Shown here: positions 1-10,702 of the stretch, one piece after another
How positions within the stretch are numbered: the stretch's first letter is position 1
Layout of the letters: each line of letters opens with the position of its first letter
NCBI RefSeq assembly: GCF_001021065.1
Contig: NZ_CP011546.1
Location: 1,798,001 to 1,862,000, forward strand
Length of the DNA: 64,000 nucleotides
Direction of reading: 5' to 3'
DNA from: Corynebacterium uterequi
GTDB lineage: Bacteria; Actinomycetota; Actinomycetes; Mycobacteriales; Mycobacteriaceae
Notes under the pieces: model-generated
What the model was told of the DNA's origin: nothing
The model's database searches: none
Seen by the model: only the letters and a program-made list of their open reading frames with translations
Translations under genes and position numbers: made by a program

Positions 1-159
1 GGGCAAATCCTGTCGAGAGTCCAGCTTCTCAGCATGGTGTGGGGCATGGATTTCGACCCGGGTTCCAACGTGGTTGACGTCTACATCCGCACTCTGCGCA
101 AGAAGATCGGAGCCGACAAGATCGAAACGATCCGCGGCTCCGGGTACCGGCTGGTCTAG
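1..159 (+). CDS. Response regulator, C-terminal winged-helix end (partial)
   Basis: The first 52 codons are open and end in TAG at 157-159; the start lies outside the window. The residues match the C-terminal winged-helix DNA-binding domain of OmpR/PhoB-type two-component response regulators: VDVYIRTLRKKIG is the recognition-helix region and IRGSGYRLV is the typical closing hairpin. The receiver domain is not visible, so the signal and partner kinase are unknown. The stop codon overlaps the stop of the convergent ABC-transporter remnant through a shared CTAG. Confidence 0.85.
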   Translation, partial: GQILSRVQLLSMVWGMDFDPGSNVVDVYIRTLRKKIGADKIETIRGSGYRLV

Positions 160-842
160 CCGCGCGTCGCCTGTAGTGTCTCCCAGGTGTCCTTCTCGAC
201 GTCGCCGACAGCGTCGATGACGGTGTCATTGCGACCCACCGACAGCGATACCAGAGTGCCGACCGGCATCGTCTCCGCCAAGTGCGTGGCCATGTCGAGG
301 CGCAGGATGCCCTTGGACAGCGTGCCCTCGACGATGACGGAGGTGTAGATGCCGCGCAGCTGGCGATCGACCACCGCGTAGCGCCCGGCGGGGTCGACGG
401 TGGCGAGCAGCTGCTCGGGTCGCAGCAGCGCCGAGGCGATCTCACCGACGTTCGGGGCCGACTCACGGTTGACGACCTTGAGCCGGGTGTCCAGCACGAG
501 GATCTCCTCCGGGGAGATCATCTCACCGACCACCCGGTTGGCGATGCCGACGCTTTGTTGAATGCGACGGATTTCGTCACGCAGCTGGCCGCGCACCTTC
601 GCGTCGAGAGCAGAAAGTGGCTCGTCGAGCAGCAACACGTCCGGCTCGATCGCCAAGGCGCGGGCCAGAGCGACGCGCTGCTGCTGACCGCCGGACATCT
701 GACTCGGCAGCTTGGCGACGTGCTCGTGCAGGCCGACCAATTCCAGCAGCTCCTGCGCGCGCTTGGTGCGCTTGGCCTTGTCCAAGCCGCGGATCTTCAG
801 CCCGTAAGCCACGTTGTCGGTGGCGTTCATGTGGGGTGCGGG
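156..842 (-). pseudogene. Decayed ABC-transporter ATPase (MalK/PotA-like)
   Basis: The open frame of 224 codons carries an ABC signature (QMSGGQQQRVALARALA), Walker B and D-loop (VLLLDEPLSALD) and a C-terminal TOBE-like segment, as in importer ATPases for sugars, polyamines or iron. Two essential parts are missing. The protein begins just after the Q-loop region (PHMNATDNVAYG), so Walker A is gone. After RRIQQSVGIA the usual switch-histidine segment (VTHDQ-type) is absent and the reading passes directly into the regulatory domain. It cannot hydrolyse ATP normally and is best read as a remnant with a 5' truncation near 845 and an internal deletion near 540. No permease or binding-protein gene is adjacent inside the window. 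Confidence 0.8.
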
Positions 843-844
843 GT

Positions 845-1400
845 GCCCAGTTTTCAGGACCAGGCTGGATTAGAGTCGCTGACAATCGACGTACCCACCA
901 CAGCATGGAGGGCACGCCCAACAACGTCGGAGCAGTTGGCCCAACGCCAAGGAAGTTGATACTGGAGTTCTATCCGAGCGATAGCTCGCGGCACAACGTC
1001 ACCGAGTTCTTGCCGTCGATCATGCTGGCCACCGAGCTGGCGTTCGACAGGGCGTTTTCGACTTATTCCTTCTCGAAGCCCTCGCTCGCGCTGCATCCTG
1101 GGGAAATAGCGTCGGGAATCTCCGCCCGTGGTGGAACAATTACTTTAATTCCAGCACTTCCTAGCCGGCTTACGATGTGGTTATCACGCCGAGTTCAAGC
1201 GAGATTACCCACATCGCCTCTCTAACCTTCCCCCAACTCTTCACAACTGAAGACGGGACGCTGAGCGCTCACTCATGGGGCCTGCCTCACTGCGCGGCGC
1301 TGTTCTTCCTACTAGCCAACACACAGCCGCGGTGGGCTGGCGCCACCATCGAAGCGATTCCTCGCTTCGCCTAGCCCGCGCCGTCACGGCTCGGTTGAGA
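845..1400. other. Intergenic stretch, no gene recognised
   Basis: About 550 bases between the ABC-ATPase remnant and metB. Open frames exist on the plus strand, but I recognise no domain, start with a ribosome binding site, or conserved motif. It probably holds further debris from the event that truncated the transporter. No clear terminator hairpin was seen. Confidence 0.4.
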
Positions 1401-1402
1401 CC

Positions 1403-2569
1403 CTAGCGCCGCGCGACAGCCGCCAGCGCCTGCTCGACATCGGCGAGAAGGTCGCCTACGTCTTCAATGCCCACGGAAATGCGCACGAGTTCTCGCGGTA
1501 CCTCCAGCTGGGAACCGGTGGCGGACTGGTGCGTCATGCTCGCCGGATGTTCAAGCAGAGACTCAACACCTCCTAAGGACTCGGCCAGGCAGATGAGCGA
1601 GGTGGAGGTACAGAAAGTCTTCGCGTCATCCTCGCTGTGGAAGCTCACCGAGACCATCCCGCCGTAGCGCCGCATCTGCCGGGTGGCCACATCATGGCCC
1701 GGGTGGCTGGCAAGACCGGGATAGTGCACCGCCGCCACTACGTCGCCGCGGGAAGGCTCCGCGAGGTGATGCGCCAGCGCCTCGGCGTTGTCGCAGTGGC
1801 GATCCATCCGCACGCCGAGGGTCTTGATCCCCCGGGTGGTGAGGTAGGCGTCGAAGGGACTGAGGATAGCGCCGGCGCCGCCCTGATAAAACCGCAGCCG
1901 CTCGTCGAGGGCGGCGTCGCTGGTGACGACGAGTCCGCCGATGACGTCGGAGTGCCCGCCAAGATACTTGGTGGCGGAGTGCACGACGACGTCGGCGCCG
2001 AGTGCGAGCGGCGTCTGCAGGTACGGGGAGGCGAAGGTATTGTCCACCACGAGCAGGGCGTCGCCCTTGACCGCCGCGACCGCTGCGATGTCCGTGACGT
2101 TGAGCAGCGGGTTCGTCGGGGTTTCTAGCCAGATGAGCCGAGTATTGGTGGTAACCGCCGCCGCCACGGCGTCGGCATCCGTGGTGTCGACGACGGTGTA
2201 GTCAACGCCCCAGCGACCGAAGACGGTGTCGATGAGCCGCCAGGTGCCGCCGTAGGCATCATTGCCGAGTACCAGGTGCGCTCCCGGTTCCAGCAGGATA
2301 CGCAGCAGCGTATCGGTGGCAGCCATTCCGGACCCGAAAGCGACGGCGAAGTCCGCCCCTTCCAAGGCGGCGACGGTGCGTTCCAGACTGGCCACCGTGG
2401 GGTTGGCGACCCGGCCGTACTCGTACCCGCCGCGCAGCTCGTTGGGGCCGTTTTGGGCAAAGGTGGTGGAGGCGTAGATGGGAACGTTGATGGGCCCCAA
2501 GTAGGGATCGGGTTCGTAGCCCGCGTGGATGGAGTGGGTGGAAAAGCCGTGGTTGGGGTTGAGGCTCAC
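1403..2569 (-). CDS. metB: Cystathionine gamma-synthase
   Basis: A 388-residue Cys/Met-metabolism PLP enzyme. The family joins O-acetyl- or O-succinyl-homoserine to cysteine to give cystathionine in methionine synthesis by transsulfuration; it acts in the cytosol. The PLP lysine lies in SATKYLGGHSD, the cofactor-contact region is FGSGMAATDT, and the aspartate that contacts the pyridine nitrogen is in VVDNTFASPY. The length is typical. The ATG follows a purine-rich stretch (AGGAGCGTG). It stands alone, divergent from the mechanosensitive channel. A methionine gamma-lyase or cystathionine gamma-lyase activity cannot be excluded from sequence alone. Confidence 0.88.
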   Translation of the reverse strand: MSLNPNHGFSTHSIHAGYEPDPYLGPINVPIYASTTFAQNGPNELRGGYEYGRVANPTVASLERTVAALEGADFAVAFGSGMAATDTLLRILLEPGAHLVLGNDAYGGTWRLIDTVFGRWGVDYTVVDTTDADAVAAAVTTNTRLIWLETPTNPLLNVTDIAAVAAVKGDALLVVDNTFASPYLQTPLALGADVVVHSATKYLGGHSDVIGGLVVTSDAALDERLRFYQGGAGAILSPFDAYLTTRGIKTLGVRMDRHCDNAEALAHHLAEPSRGDVVAAVHYPGLASHPGHDVATRQMRRYGGMVSVSFHSEDDAKTFCTSTSLICLAESLGGVESLLEHPASMTHQSATGSQLEVPRELVRISVGIEDVGDLLADVEQALAAVARR

Positions 2570-2706
2570 GGGGGCACGCTCCTTGTTAGCTAGCTGAACA
2601 TCATTGTCTACGATTTATATCAAAAACTAGACTAAGCAGTCCACTGAAGGGTGCTGGCTGCGCTTCCACTAGTCCGCCCCTGGCATCGTGACTACTGTGT
2701 AGAGCG

Positions 2707-3741
2707 ATGAATATGATTTTTGCCCAAGAAAATGGCGCGACGAGCTCCGTCGAGGAGTCCGTGAACGCCGTCAATTCCTGGTGGGATGACCCCACCACCC
2801 GCGAATGGCTGGTAGCCAAACCTCTACACATCCTCGCCGTCATCCTCATTGCGCTCATCCTGCAGTGGGTGCTGCGGCGCGTCATCAACCGGTTCGCATC
2901 CCACTACATCGAAAACGGCGGCGGCCCTGCGCTGTCGACGAAACTGCGCAACCGCATCATCGGCCAACCCGCCGCGAGCAGCGAGGCTGATTCCCAGGAG
3001 CAGGAACGCCGGCTCGACCACATCGATCAGGCCCGGGAGACCCGCCGCCGGTCCCGGGTGCGCACCCTCGCCAGGGTGTTGAGCTCGACCGGAGCGATCA
3101 TCATCTGGGCCTGGGTGGTCCTCGACGTACTCAGCACCCTCGGTATCAACGTCGGGCCCATCATTGCCTCCGCCGGTGTCGTCGGCTTGGCCGTCGGTTT
3201 CGGCGCGCAGTCGCTCATCAAGGACTACATCGCCGGCATCTTCATGCTGTTGGAAGACCAGTACGGCGTGGGCGACGAGGTGGTCTTGGATAACGGCGTG
3301 TCCGGCACTGTCGAGGACATCACCCTGCGCATCACCAGCGTGCGCGACATTGACGGCACCCTGTGGTACGTCCGCAACGGTGAGGTGCTCTACATGGGCA
3401 ACAATTCCGCCGGCTACGGCATCGCCCGAATGCAGATTCCGGTGGGGTTGACCGCCGACGCCACCGAAGCCTGGCAGGTCGTCCACGACGCTGCTCTCGC
3501 TGCCGCACAGTCGGAGACCATCCGCAACGCGGTTATCGAGGAACCTGCCACCCTCGGTGTCTCCGAGTTCAATCCGGATCACTTGTCCTACCGGGTCACC
3601 ATCAAAACCATGCCGGGCGAGCAGTGGCGCGTGCAGCGCCACGTCCAGGGCTACATCCTCGACGAGATGAACAAGAAGGGCATCCCCACCCCCTACCCCT
3701 ACGGCATTCCCCGTGCCGGCATTCCCCAGACCGGCAAGTAG
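2707..3741 (+). CDS. mscS: MscS-family mechanosensitive ion channel
   Basis: A 344-residue membrane protein that should open under membrane tension and release solutes after hypo-osmotic shock. An N-terminal membrane segment (HILAVILIALILQWVL) is followed by a charged loop rich in E/R. A second hydrophobic segment leads into the pore helix IIASAGVVGLAVGFGAQSL, the glycine/alanine-rich TM3 typical of MscS. The beta domain follows (LLEDQYGVGDEVVLDNGVSGTVEDI). It lacks the long C-terminal extension with an extra membrane helix seen in glutamate-exporting MscCG. ATGs at 2707 and 2713 are both possible. glbO follows 21 bases downstream in the same direction. Confidence 0.88.
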   Translation: MNMIFAQENGATSSVEESVNAVNSWWDDPTTREWLVAKPLHILAVILIALILQWVLRRVINRFASHYIENGGGPALSTKLRNRIIGQPAASSEADSQEQERRLDHIDQARETRRRSRVRTLARVLSSTGAIIIWAWVVLDVLSTLGINVGPIIASAGVVGLAVGFGAQSLIKDYIAGIFMLLEDQYGVGDEVVLDNGVSGTVEDITLRITSVRDIDGTLWYVRNGEVLYMGNNSAGYGIARMQIPVGLTADATEAWQVVHDAALAAAQSETIRNAVIEEPATLGVSEFNPDHLSYRVTIKTMPGEQWRVQRHVQGYILDEMNKKGIPTPYPYGIPRAGIPQTGK

Positions 3742-3762
3742 GAACCAGTAGGCTCGTCACCT

Positions 3763-4164
3763 ATGACGCAGCCCCCAGAGAAAAACGACACCAGCCTCTA
3801 CGACGCCGTCGGCGGCGAGCCGACGTTCCGGAGGCTGGTGTCCGGCTTTTATGACCGCATAAAGACTGACGACCTGCTCAGCCCCATGTACCCCGAGGAC
3901 GACCTCGCCGGCGCCGAAGACCGCCTGTTGTGGTTTCTCACCCAATACTGGGGTGGGCCCCGCACTTACCAGGAGCGCCGGGGCCACCCCATGCTCCGGC
4001 GGCGTCACTTCCCCTTCCACATCGATAACGCTGCCGCCGAGCGATGGCTGGAGCTCATGAGCGCCGCGCTGGCGGACATTGACGCCGACACCATCGATGA
4101 CGACGCCCGCGCGGCAATGTGGAACCACATGCAGCGGGTGGCCTACATGATGATTAACGCCTAA
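3763..4164 (+). CDS. glbO: Group II truncated haemoglobin
   Basis: A 133-residue 2-on-2 globin. The fold signature is visible: YDAVGGEPTFRRLVSGFYDRI, then the E-helix and proximal region with YWGGPRTY, RRGHPMLRRRH, and HF at the group II position. The tryptophan of group II globins is in the G helix (RWLELM). Such proteins bind oxygen or NO at haem, with suggested roles in NO or peroxide protection and oxygen handling. It is translated shortly after the MscS gene, and its stop overlaps the end of the convergent downstream gene by four bases. The position before a thioesterase-EttA-SSB block matches mycobacterial gene order. Confidence 0.9.
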   Translation: MTQPPEKNDTSLYDAVGGEPTFRRLVSGFYDRIKTDDLLSPMYPEDDLAGAEDRLLWFLTQYWGGPRTYQERRGHPMLRRRHFPFHIDNAAAERWLELMSAALADIDADTIDDDARAAMWNHMQRVAYMMINA

Positions 4165-4832
4165 ATTGGCAGGATCCCGCCCACCGAGGAGTTTCGGTAG
4201 ACGCTGCCGAACGGCGCGTCGAGGCGCACCCACCGGCCCCGTCGGGACACCCGCAGATGACGTGGAACGTCCATGGCCGCGCTGAGCCCCGGAATAAGCC
4301 CCAGGGAGGTGCAGGCAAAGATCATCCGCATGGGAACCTCCACGCTCGCCGGTGCTTCTGCGGTAGGTCCGGTGGCAGTCCCGGGAGCATCGGCGGTGAC
4401 GGTGAGCACCGCCTGATCGAGCAACTTCGCCGGCGGTCCCATCGGCCCCGAGAATTGCCGGGTGAGCGCCTGGCCCGCGTCGGCCAGCTGTCGCACGACG
4501 CTAGCAGGAACCTCGTCGAGCAGCTGGAAACCGGACACCGGCGGCAGCGCCCCGGGCCAGTTCGGATCCCGGGCTGGGCCGATCTCCTGGCGCCCAGAGT
4601 TGAGTGCGTCGAGCAGATCGGTCGCCGCCACCACTGCCCCATCGCGGGAAATGGCGCCCTCGATGCGCCGCGCAGCCACGACCGACATCGGGGTGGTCAC
4701 GAAGACGTCGAGCCTGCCAGCGCCGAGGTCGCGAAAACGCACCGATGCCGTCGCATCCATCCCCGCAGCCCGGCTGACGAGAGCGAGCAGACCGGGCAGC
4801 CCGGAGCGAACTATCAGCGTTTCAATAGGCAT
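4161..4832 (-). CDS. Conserved actinobacterial protein of unknown function
   Basis: A 223-residue protein with no catalytic motif or membrane segment that I recognise. It begins MPIETLIVRSGLPGLLALVSRAAG and has a central part rich in Pro/Ala. Its place between a truncated haemoglobin and a hotdog thioesterase is the place of a conserved hypothetical gene in mycobacteria (the Rv2474c region), which supports it as a real core gene. The start lies 8 bases after the thioesterase stop, so the two are probably co-transcribed with ettA upstream. Confidence 0.7.
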   Translation of the reverse strand: MPIETLIVRSGLPGLLALVSRAAGMDATASVRFRDLGAGRLDVFVTTPMSVVAARRIEGAISRDGAVVAATDLLDALNSGRQEIGPARDPNWPGALPPVSGFQLLDEVPASVVRQLADAGQALTRQFSGPMGPPAKLLDQAVLTVTADAPGTATGPTAEAPASVEVPMRMIFACTSLGLIPGLSAAMDVPRHLRVSRRGRWVRLDAPFGSVYRNSSVGGILPI

Positions 4833-4840
4833 GTGGTGGG

Positions 4841-5290
4841 TTAGGCCTCGTCATCAACAGCGGCGTCGAGGGCCGGAGGTTGGGGCGCTCGGGTGAGGAT
4901 CATGACCTCCTTCTCCGTCAACGACCGGGGCGCCTGCGTGGCTAAATCCATGGTGACCTGCACGCACGTCACCACACAGGTGGTTTTTCCCTGGCGGTCT
5001 TTAATCTCCTGCCGAGTGGTGAAGGACGTGTCCCCAACGTCGGCGACGAACGTCTCAACGGTGACCTCGCGGGTGTCGGGTTGAATGGGACGGAAGAAAT
5101 CCACCTCCAACCGGCGGACATAGGCCGCGAAGGGGTGACCCTGGTTGTAGAAGTGCTCCTGCGCGAAAGCCAACCTGGCTTCCTGGGCGAACTCAATGTA
5201 ATTGGCGTTCATGACGTGGCCGTAACGGTCGAAATCAGACCAGCGGACCGGCACTGTCATGGTATGGACGTTGCGAGGGTGGGTAGACAC
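4841..5290 (-). CDS. Hotdog-fold acyl-CoA thioesterase
   Basis: About 150 residues of the 4-hydroxybenzoyl-CoA/YbgC-type hotdog family. The signature VRWSDFDRYGHVMNANYIEF holds the catalytic aspartate and the start of the long helix. These enzymes hydrolyse acyl-CoA or acyl-ACP thioesters. I chose the GTG at 5290 because GAGG lies about 8 bases upstream. An open frame continues upstream, but its extra residues do not look like the family, and an ATG at 5260 is the alternative. It sits downstream of ettA, as in mycobacteria. Confidence 0.8.
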   Translation of the reverse strand: MSTHPRNVHTMTVPVRWSDFDRYGHVMNANYIEFAQEARLAFAQEHFYNQGHPFAAYVRRLEVDFFRPIQPDTREVTVETFVADVGDTSFTTRQEIKDRQGKTTCVVTCVQVTMDLATQAPRSLTEKEVMILTRAPQPPALDAAVDDEA

Positions 5291-5407
5291 GACGCGACAC
5301 CTCGTTTTCCTTATCGAAGCTTTTCGGTTATGGGTGCCCATTATAGGAAAATGCCCCGGCCTCGGCCAGGGCACGTGCGCAGAAGCTATGAATACAGCCG
5401 CGCGGCG

Positions 5408-7078
<1,671 letters not shown>

Positions 7079-7221
7079 AAAAACCCCTTAGTGCATCAGT
7101 TCCAGTAGTTAGGTTCTTCCAAAGGGTACATGATCCGCCGGCCGGATCCGGCCACCCCGACGCCCCGAACGGTGTCTGCCCGGCGCTACCCCGCCGGGGC
7201 TATCGGCGATGGTGCGCACAC

Positions 7222-7731
7222 CTAGAACGGTGCCGTCGGCGATTGTTCCTCCTGCTTGTCACGGTTCATCGGCGCCGGGTCAACCCGGCGTTGGTGCGTC
7301 GGATCAGGAAGATCGGGAAGATCAACTCCTTCGGCCTGGTGACTCAATGAGTCCGTACGCCGCGAAGAGGCGACATGCCGGGACAGGTCGAGCCCCAACC
7401 GGTCCACCTTAAGCACGGTGCGGCTGCGCCGCTTCTTATCGTCACCGGGAGCCTCGGTGTCGACCTCCCATTCCTGGGTTACCAGCCGGCCGGTGGCGAT
7501 GACGCACATGCCCTTGCTCAGTGAGGCTTTGGCGTTGAGAGCCAGCTGGCCCCACAATTCGCCAGAGACGTAGAGGTGGTCGACTTCGCGCCAGCCCGAC
7601 GGCTGGGACTCATCCCGGGTTGAGCGACTAGCCGCAATCCGGATTTCGCCGACAGTGTGGCCGCCGGGGACGTCGCGGACGTCCGGGTCTTTCGTGAGAT
7701 TGCCGACAATGGTGATAGGGAAATTCGCCAT
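7222..7731 (-). CDS. ssb: Single-stranded DNA-binding protein (second paralogue type)
   Basis: A 169-residue OB-fold SSB. The N-terminus ITIVGNLTKDPDVR and the core SGELWGQLALNAKASLSKGMCVIATGRL are diagnostic. The C-terminal part is hydrophilic and does not end in the acidic DDDIPF-type tip of the main replication SSB; instead it ends SPTAPF. This, and its position upstream of ettA, match the second mycobacterial SSB (SsbB, Rv2478c) rather than the essential SSB next to rpsF/rpsR. It may act in recombination, competence or stress. It is preceded by a strong AGGA-type ribosome binding site. Confidence 0.88.
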   Translation of the reverse strand: MANFPITIVGNLTKDPDVRDVPGGHTVGEIRIAASRSTRDESQPSGWREVDHLYVSGELWGQLALNAKASLSKGMCVIATGRLVTQEWEVDTEAPGDDKKRRSRTVLKVDRLGLDLSRHVASSRRTDSLSHQAEGVDLPDLPDPTHQRRVDPAPMNRDKQEEQSPTAPF

Positions 7732-7944
7732 GATGAGGAGTCCTTTCTACAAGCGGGTGATCCATGGCGTGCGGTGGTGGGGCTGCTTAGGATGACTCCG
7801 CATCCCCCGAGCGCACTGGCTTCACTTTCCCTTGGCGGTCCGCACCGGGCAATGGCCAGGCCCGGGGTGACCGGTTTTTCTGTGGATAGTCGCCTTTATC
7901 CACAGCCGCTCCTCATCTCCGGTCGCGAGGGCGACTCCGTGGTG

Positions 7945-10107
7945 CTAGCGCTGCGTGAATTCGGCCCCGTAGTAGTCGTCGAGCTGACTGCCGCTGCCCT
8001 CGTGATAGCGGCGCAGCATCTCGTTGTAGGCGCTGAACTCGTCGAGTTCCTCGGAGTCCGTTGCTGCCTCGCCTCGCTTCTCGACTGACTCTGCACTGCG
8101 TTCGCGCTCGGCAGCGTCGAGCCGAGCGTCCACCCGACGACCTTCCGCAGCGTCGTCGCGGCGCCATTCCAGTAACAACACGGCCATGACATAGGTGATG
8201 GGGAATGACCCAAAAGCCCACGCAATACCGCCGCCTTCCTTCTGGTCTTGGAGCAGATCCGGGTTCCAGGGCAGCTCCAAGGAGCGGTAAAACTCCTCGC
8301 CCATGACTACGTTGAGCTGCATGAGATAGACGCCAAAGAAGAGGTGCACCGGCATGGCGACAGCCAGCCAAAACAGCCGGATCGACGCCGGGCGACGATG
8401 CGGGATCCTATCGGGACCTACCAGTTCCCAAAAGTAGAAGTAGCCCGACAGGATGAAGGACCAGTTCATGAGGAGGTGGCCAGCGTGCTCGGAGATCGCT
8501 AGTTCATACAGAGGGATGCTGAGATAAAGCACGTAGAAGAAAACGAGAAACTGCAGCAGATTCACCCACGGAGTGGTCACTACCCGCAGGAAGCGAGAGT
8601 GAATAAAGGCGTTGGCCCAATCGTGGGGCGTGGCTTTGCCAGGTTCGCCGGCGTCCCACACAGTCATCACAAGGGTCAGCGGCGCCCCCAAAGTCATCAC
8701 GAGCGGAACGACCATACTCAAAACCATGTGACCAACCATGTGCATCGAGTAAGCCGCCGGCATATATAGGCCGATTCCTGAGCTGGTAGTGACGAGCAAC
8801 GACGCGCAGCCAGCCAACCACCACAGCGTGTACGACCTCTTCCACGGCTTTCCTTGCCGCTTCACGCTGCGCACCCCTGCGAGATAGAAGCCAGCCAGGA
8901 GCACGGCGATGGCACCAAACATGACATCGAAGCGCCACACCGTGAACACTCCAAAGAACGTCGGTTCCTTCGTCAGCTCATAGCCGATCTGAATGTCCAT
9001 GCTGGTCAGGTTCGGATCCCGCGGCGGGGGCGGCGGGGTGCGCCCCATTGTCACCGCCACACCCGCCACGACGGCCATGAGTACTACCTCACCGACTGCC
9101 AACCGCAAGAAAGCCGATGGCTGCGTGGCCAGCCGCGGAATGGTAATGCTGCGATGAGCGAAGCCGAGCAGGGCCAATCCCACCGTACCCACAATTTTGG
9201 CGACGATAATGAGCCCGTAACGGGTGGTGAACAGGTCAGTAATCTCGATGCGGATGAGCGCCGAAATCACCCCGGAGGCCGCCACCGCGAGCAGTGAGAA
9301 CAACGCCACAGAACTATAGCGGCGCACTGCTACCTCTAGCTCCGGGCCGAGGCGCCGACCGTGTGCAATGAGCGCCATGAGCCCACCTATCCATATCGCC
9401 ATGAACACCAGGTGCCACAGATAGGCGTTGGTGCCGTAGTCATGGTCACCGCCGGTGGCGGCGTGCCCCTCCATTCCCAGGGGGACGATCATCACGATCG
9501 CACCCAAAAACAGTGCCGGTTGGGAACTCCAACGGTGCTGAATCAATCCAGCCGCCCCCACGGCGCCGGCGAACATCGCTGAGAGTAGCCACACCCCGCT
9601 GGCCGCCACCTGTTCCAATGCCAGGTTCCAACTCGCCACGTTGAGGGAAGCGACCAAGGTCTGCCCCGAGGTATCTGAGAACACCATAGGCACCATCACA
9701 ATGCCGATGGCGGCAAAAGCCAGTGCCGCCCACGCGCCGGTACGAGCTGCCAGGAGACCGTCGACGCTCAGCTCAGCGTGCCCGAGGTGCGTTGCCTCAG
9801 CGGAGTCTTTAGCCGTGGAGCGCTGCGGCAACGGTGAGATGTAGAACGCGGAAAACATGAACGACCCGATGGCCAAGGCCGCGCATAACCATGCCGCCGC
9901 GCGAAGGAAGGGCAACCCAAAGGTGGTGATGATTCCGGGGTCGGGGATGCCCAAGACGGCGAGTGACTCGCCCAGGAACGAGTAGCCGATCGTGCCGCCC
10001 ACCAGGCCGGCAACGAGCGCGGCACCGACGTAGAGCAGCCAGGACGAACGAGGCTCAGGGGGACTCGATGAGGACTGAGGGGAGGCGGTACGAGCTTGGG
10101 AAGCCAT
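7945..10107 (-). CDS. CopD-CtaG fusion membrane protein (copper handling, cytochrome oxidase assembly)
   Basis: A 720-residue polytopic membrane protein. The N-terminal half resembles the copper-resistance CopD domain, with a conserved HLVFMAIWIGGLMAL helix near residue 235. The C-terminal half is a cytochrome c oxidase caa3-assembly factor CtaG-type domain with histidine-rich helices such as YSMHMVGHMVLSMVVP and ISEHAGHLLMNW. A long charged cytosolic tail follows (after about residue 640). The fusion is known in Corynebacteriales, for example Rv0102. The likely role is copper transport or delivery to cytochrome oxidase. It is a single gene with no obvious partner; the ssb gene lies downstream on the same strand. 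Confidence 0.88.
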   Translation of the reverse strand: MASQARTASPQSSSSPPEPRSSWLLYVGAALVAGLVGGTIGYSFLGESLAVLGIPDPGIITTFGLPFLRAAAWLCAALAIGSFMFSAFYISPLPQRSTAKDSAEATHLGHAELSVDGLLAARTGAWAALAFAAIGIVMVPMVFSDTSGQTLVASLNVASWNLALEQVAASGVWLLSAMFAGAVGAAGLIQHRWSSQPALFLGAIVMIVPLGMEGHAATGGDHDYGTNAYLWHLVFMAIWIGGLMALIAHGRRLGPELEVAVRRYSSVALFSLLAVAASGVISALIRIEITDLFTTRYGLIIVAKIVGTVGLALLGFAHRSITIPRLATQPSAFLRLAVGEVVLMAVVAGVAVTMGRTPPPPPRDPNLTSMDIQIGYELTKEPTFFGVFTVWRFDVMFGAIAVLLAGFYLAGVRSVKRQGKPWKRSYTLWWLAGCASLLVTTSSGIGLYMPAAYSMHMVGHMVLSMVVPLVMTLGAPLTLVMTVWDAGEPGKATPHDWANAFIHSRFLRVVTTPWVNLLQFLVFFYVLYLSIPLYELAISEHAGHLLMNWSFILSGYFYFWELVGPDRIPHRRPASIRLFWLAVAMPVHLFFGVYLMQLNVVMGEEFYRSLELPWNPDLLQDQKEGGGIAWAFGSFPITYVMAVLLLEWRRDDAAEGRRVDARLDAAERERSAESVEKRGEAATDSEELDEFSAYNEMLRRYHEGSGSQLDDYYGAEFTQR

Positions 10108-10220
10108 AGGGCTAGCTTAAGGCTTGCCGATCGTGGCCTGGAAACCCAACGAGTCCGCAAAAGAAGGCCAGGGCCAATGCTCCGACGCTTGGCTGGGTTG
10201 GGCTACACTGTCTGTTCAAT

Positions 10221-10294
10221 GCCTCCATAGCTCAGTGGATTAGAGCAGCCGGTTTCTACCCGGTCGGTCGCGGGTTCGAGTCCTGCTGGGGGCG
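10221..10294 (+). tRNA. tRNA-Arg (anticodon TCT)
   Basis: A full cloverleaf can be drawn: acceptor GCCTCCA pairs with TGGGGGC (one G-U), the D arm is GCTC...GAGC, the anticodon stem GCCGG/CCGGT holds the loop TTTCTAC (anticodon TCT), and the T arm is GCGGG-TTCGAGT-CCTGC. CCA is not encoded. It reads AGA codons. The gene borders a degraded prophage, so its 3' end may be the attachment site; I did not find a clear second copy. Confidence 0.93.
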
Positions 10295-10306
10295 CTTTTT
10301 TGCGCC
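10291..10306 (+). terminator. Short hairpin terminator after tRNA-Arg
   Basis: GGCGC and GCGCC are separated by six T residues directly at the tRNA 3' end. The stem is short and uses the last bases of the acceptor, so the termination assignment is tentative. Confidence 0.4.
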
Positions 10307-10556
10307 TTCGTTGACCAGTGTTTTTGCAGGTCACAGGCGGTTGCCACTTGTTGCAGACTTGGTTACATACGGTAAGTTACGAGCACTTTTGGTTACGTAT
10401 GTCGTGGATTTGTCGTGCCCGGTCGTGGCGTGAAACCGCACCACAACGCCCCAAAATTCCCCCACCCTAGACACGCACGACACACCAGCACGACACGCAC
10501 GACAGGCCAGGCGGGCCGGCTACCGAGGCCCCGGGGCGGTTTAGGTGACAGGGGGG
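10307..10556. other. Prophage left edge with short direct repeats, no gene
   Basis: No convincing gene. Two related direct repeats, GGTTACATACG (near 10360) and GGTTACGTATG (near 10390), lie about 30 bases apart next to the tRNA. They could be arm-type integrase or excisionase sites, but no integrase gene remains. Around 10475-10515 the hexamer CACGAC recurs several times. Confidence 0.35.
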
Positions 10557-10634
10557 ATGAAAATCATCTCGAACCACCAGATCGAAATGAAGAAAATCGC
10601 CATCGAATCCCGCAAGCCCCCCAGCACCAACTAG
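10557..10634 (+). CDS. Possible 25-residue peptide
   Basis: ATG at 10557 is preceded directly by a run of G (CAGGGGGG) that can act as a ribosome binding site, and the frame is open for 25 codons to TAG. The peptide is lysine- and isoleucine-rich (MKIISNHQIEMKKIAIES). It has no recognised domain. A hairpin follows immediately. It may be a phage-type small ORF or chance. Confidence 0.25.
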   Translation: MKIISNHQIEMKKIAIESRKPPSTN

Positions 10635-10639
10635 ACCCT

Positions 10640-10664
10640 CGGAGCTAGCCACACCCTAGCTCCG
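10640..10664 (+). terminator. Perfect 9-bp hairpin without T-run
   Basis: CGGAGCTAG and CTAGCTCCG form a perfect stem with a 7-base loop between two small prophage ORFs. No T-run follows, so it could be an attenuator, RNA-processing site or protein-binding site rather than an intrinsic terminator. Confidence 0.4.
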
Positions 10665-10702
10665 GGGGCAACCCCAACCCTACCAACACATAAGGAACAA
10701 AC

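Noticed and set aside
2606-2634. A possible McbR-type operator upstream of metB (GTCTA and TAGAC present)
   Set aside because: The two halves are in the wrong order and too far apart (17 bases) compared with TAGAC-N6-GTCTA, so I do not call it.
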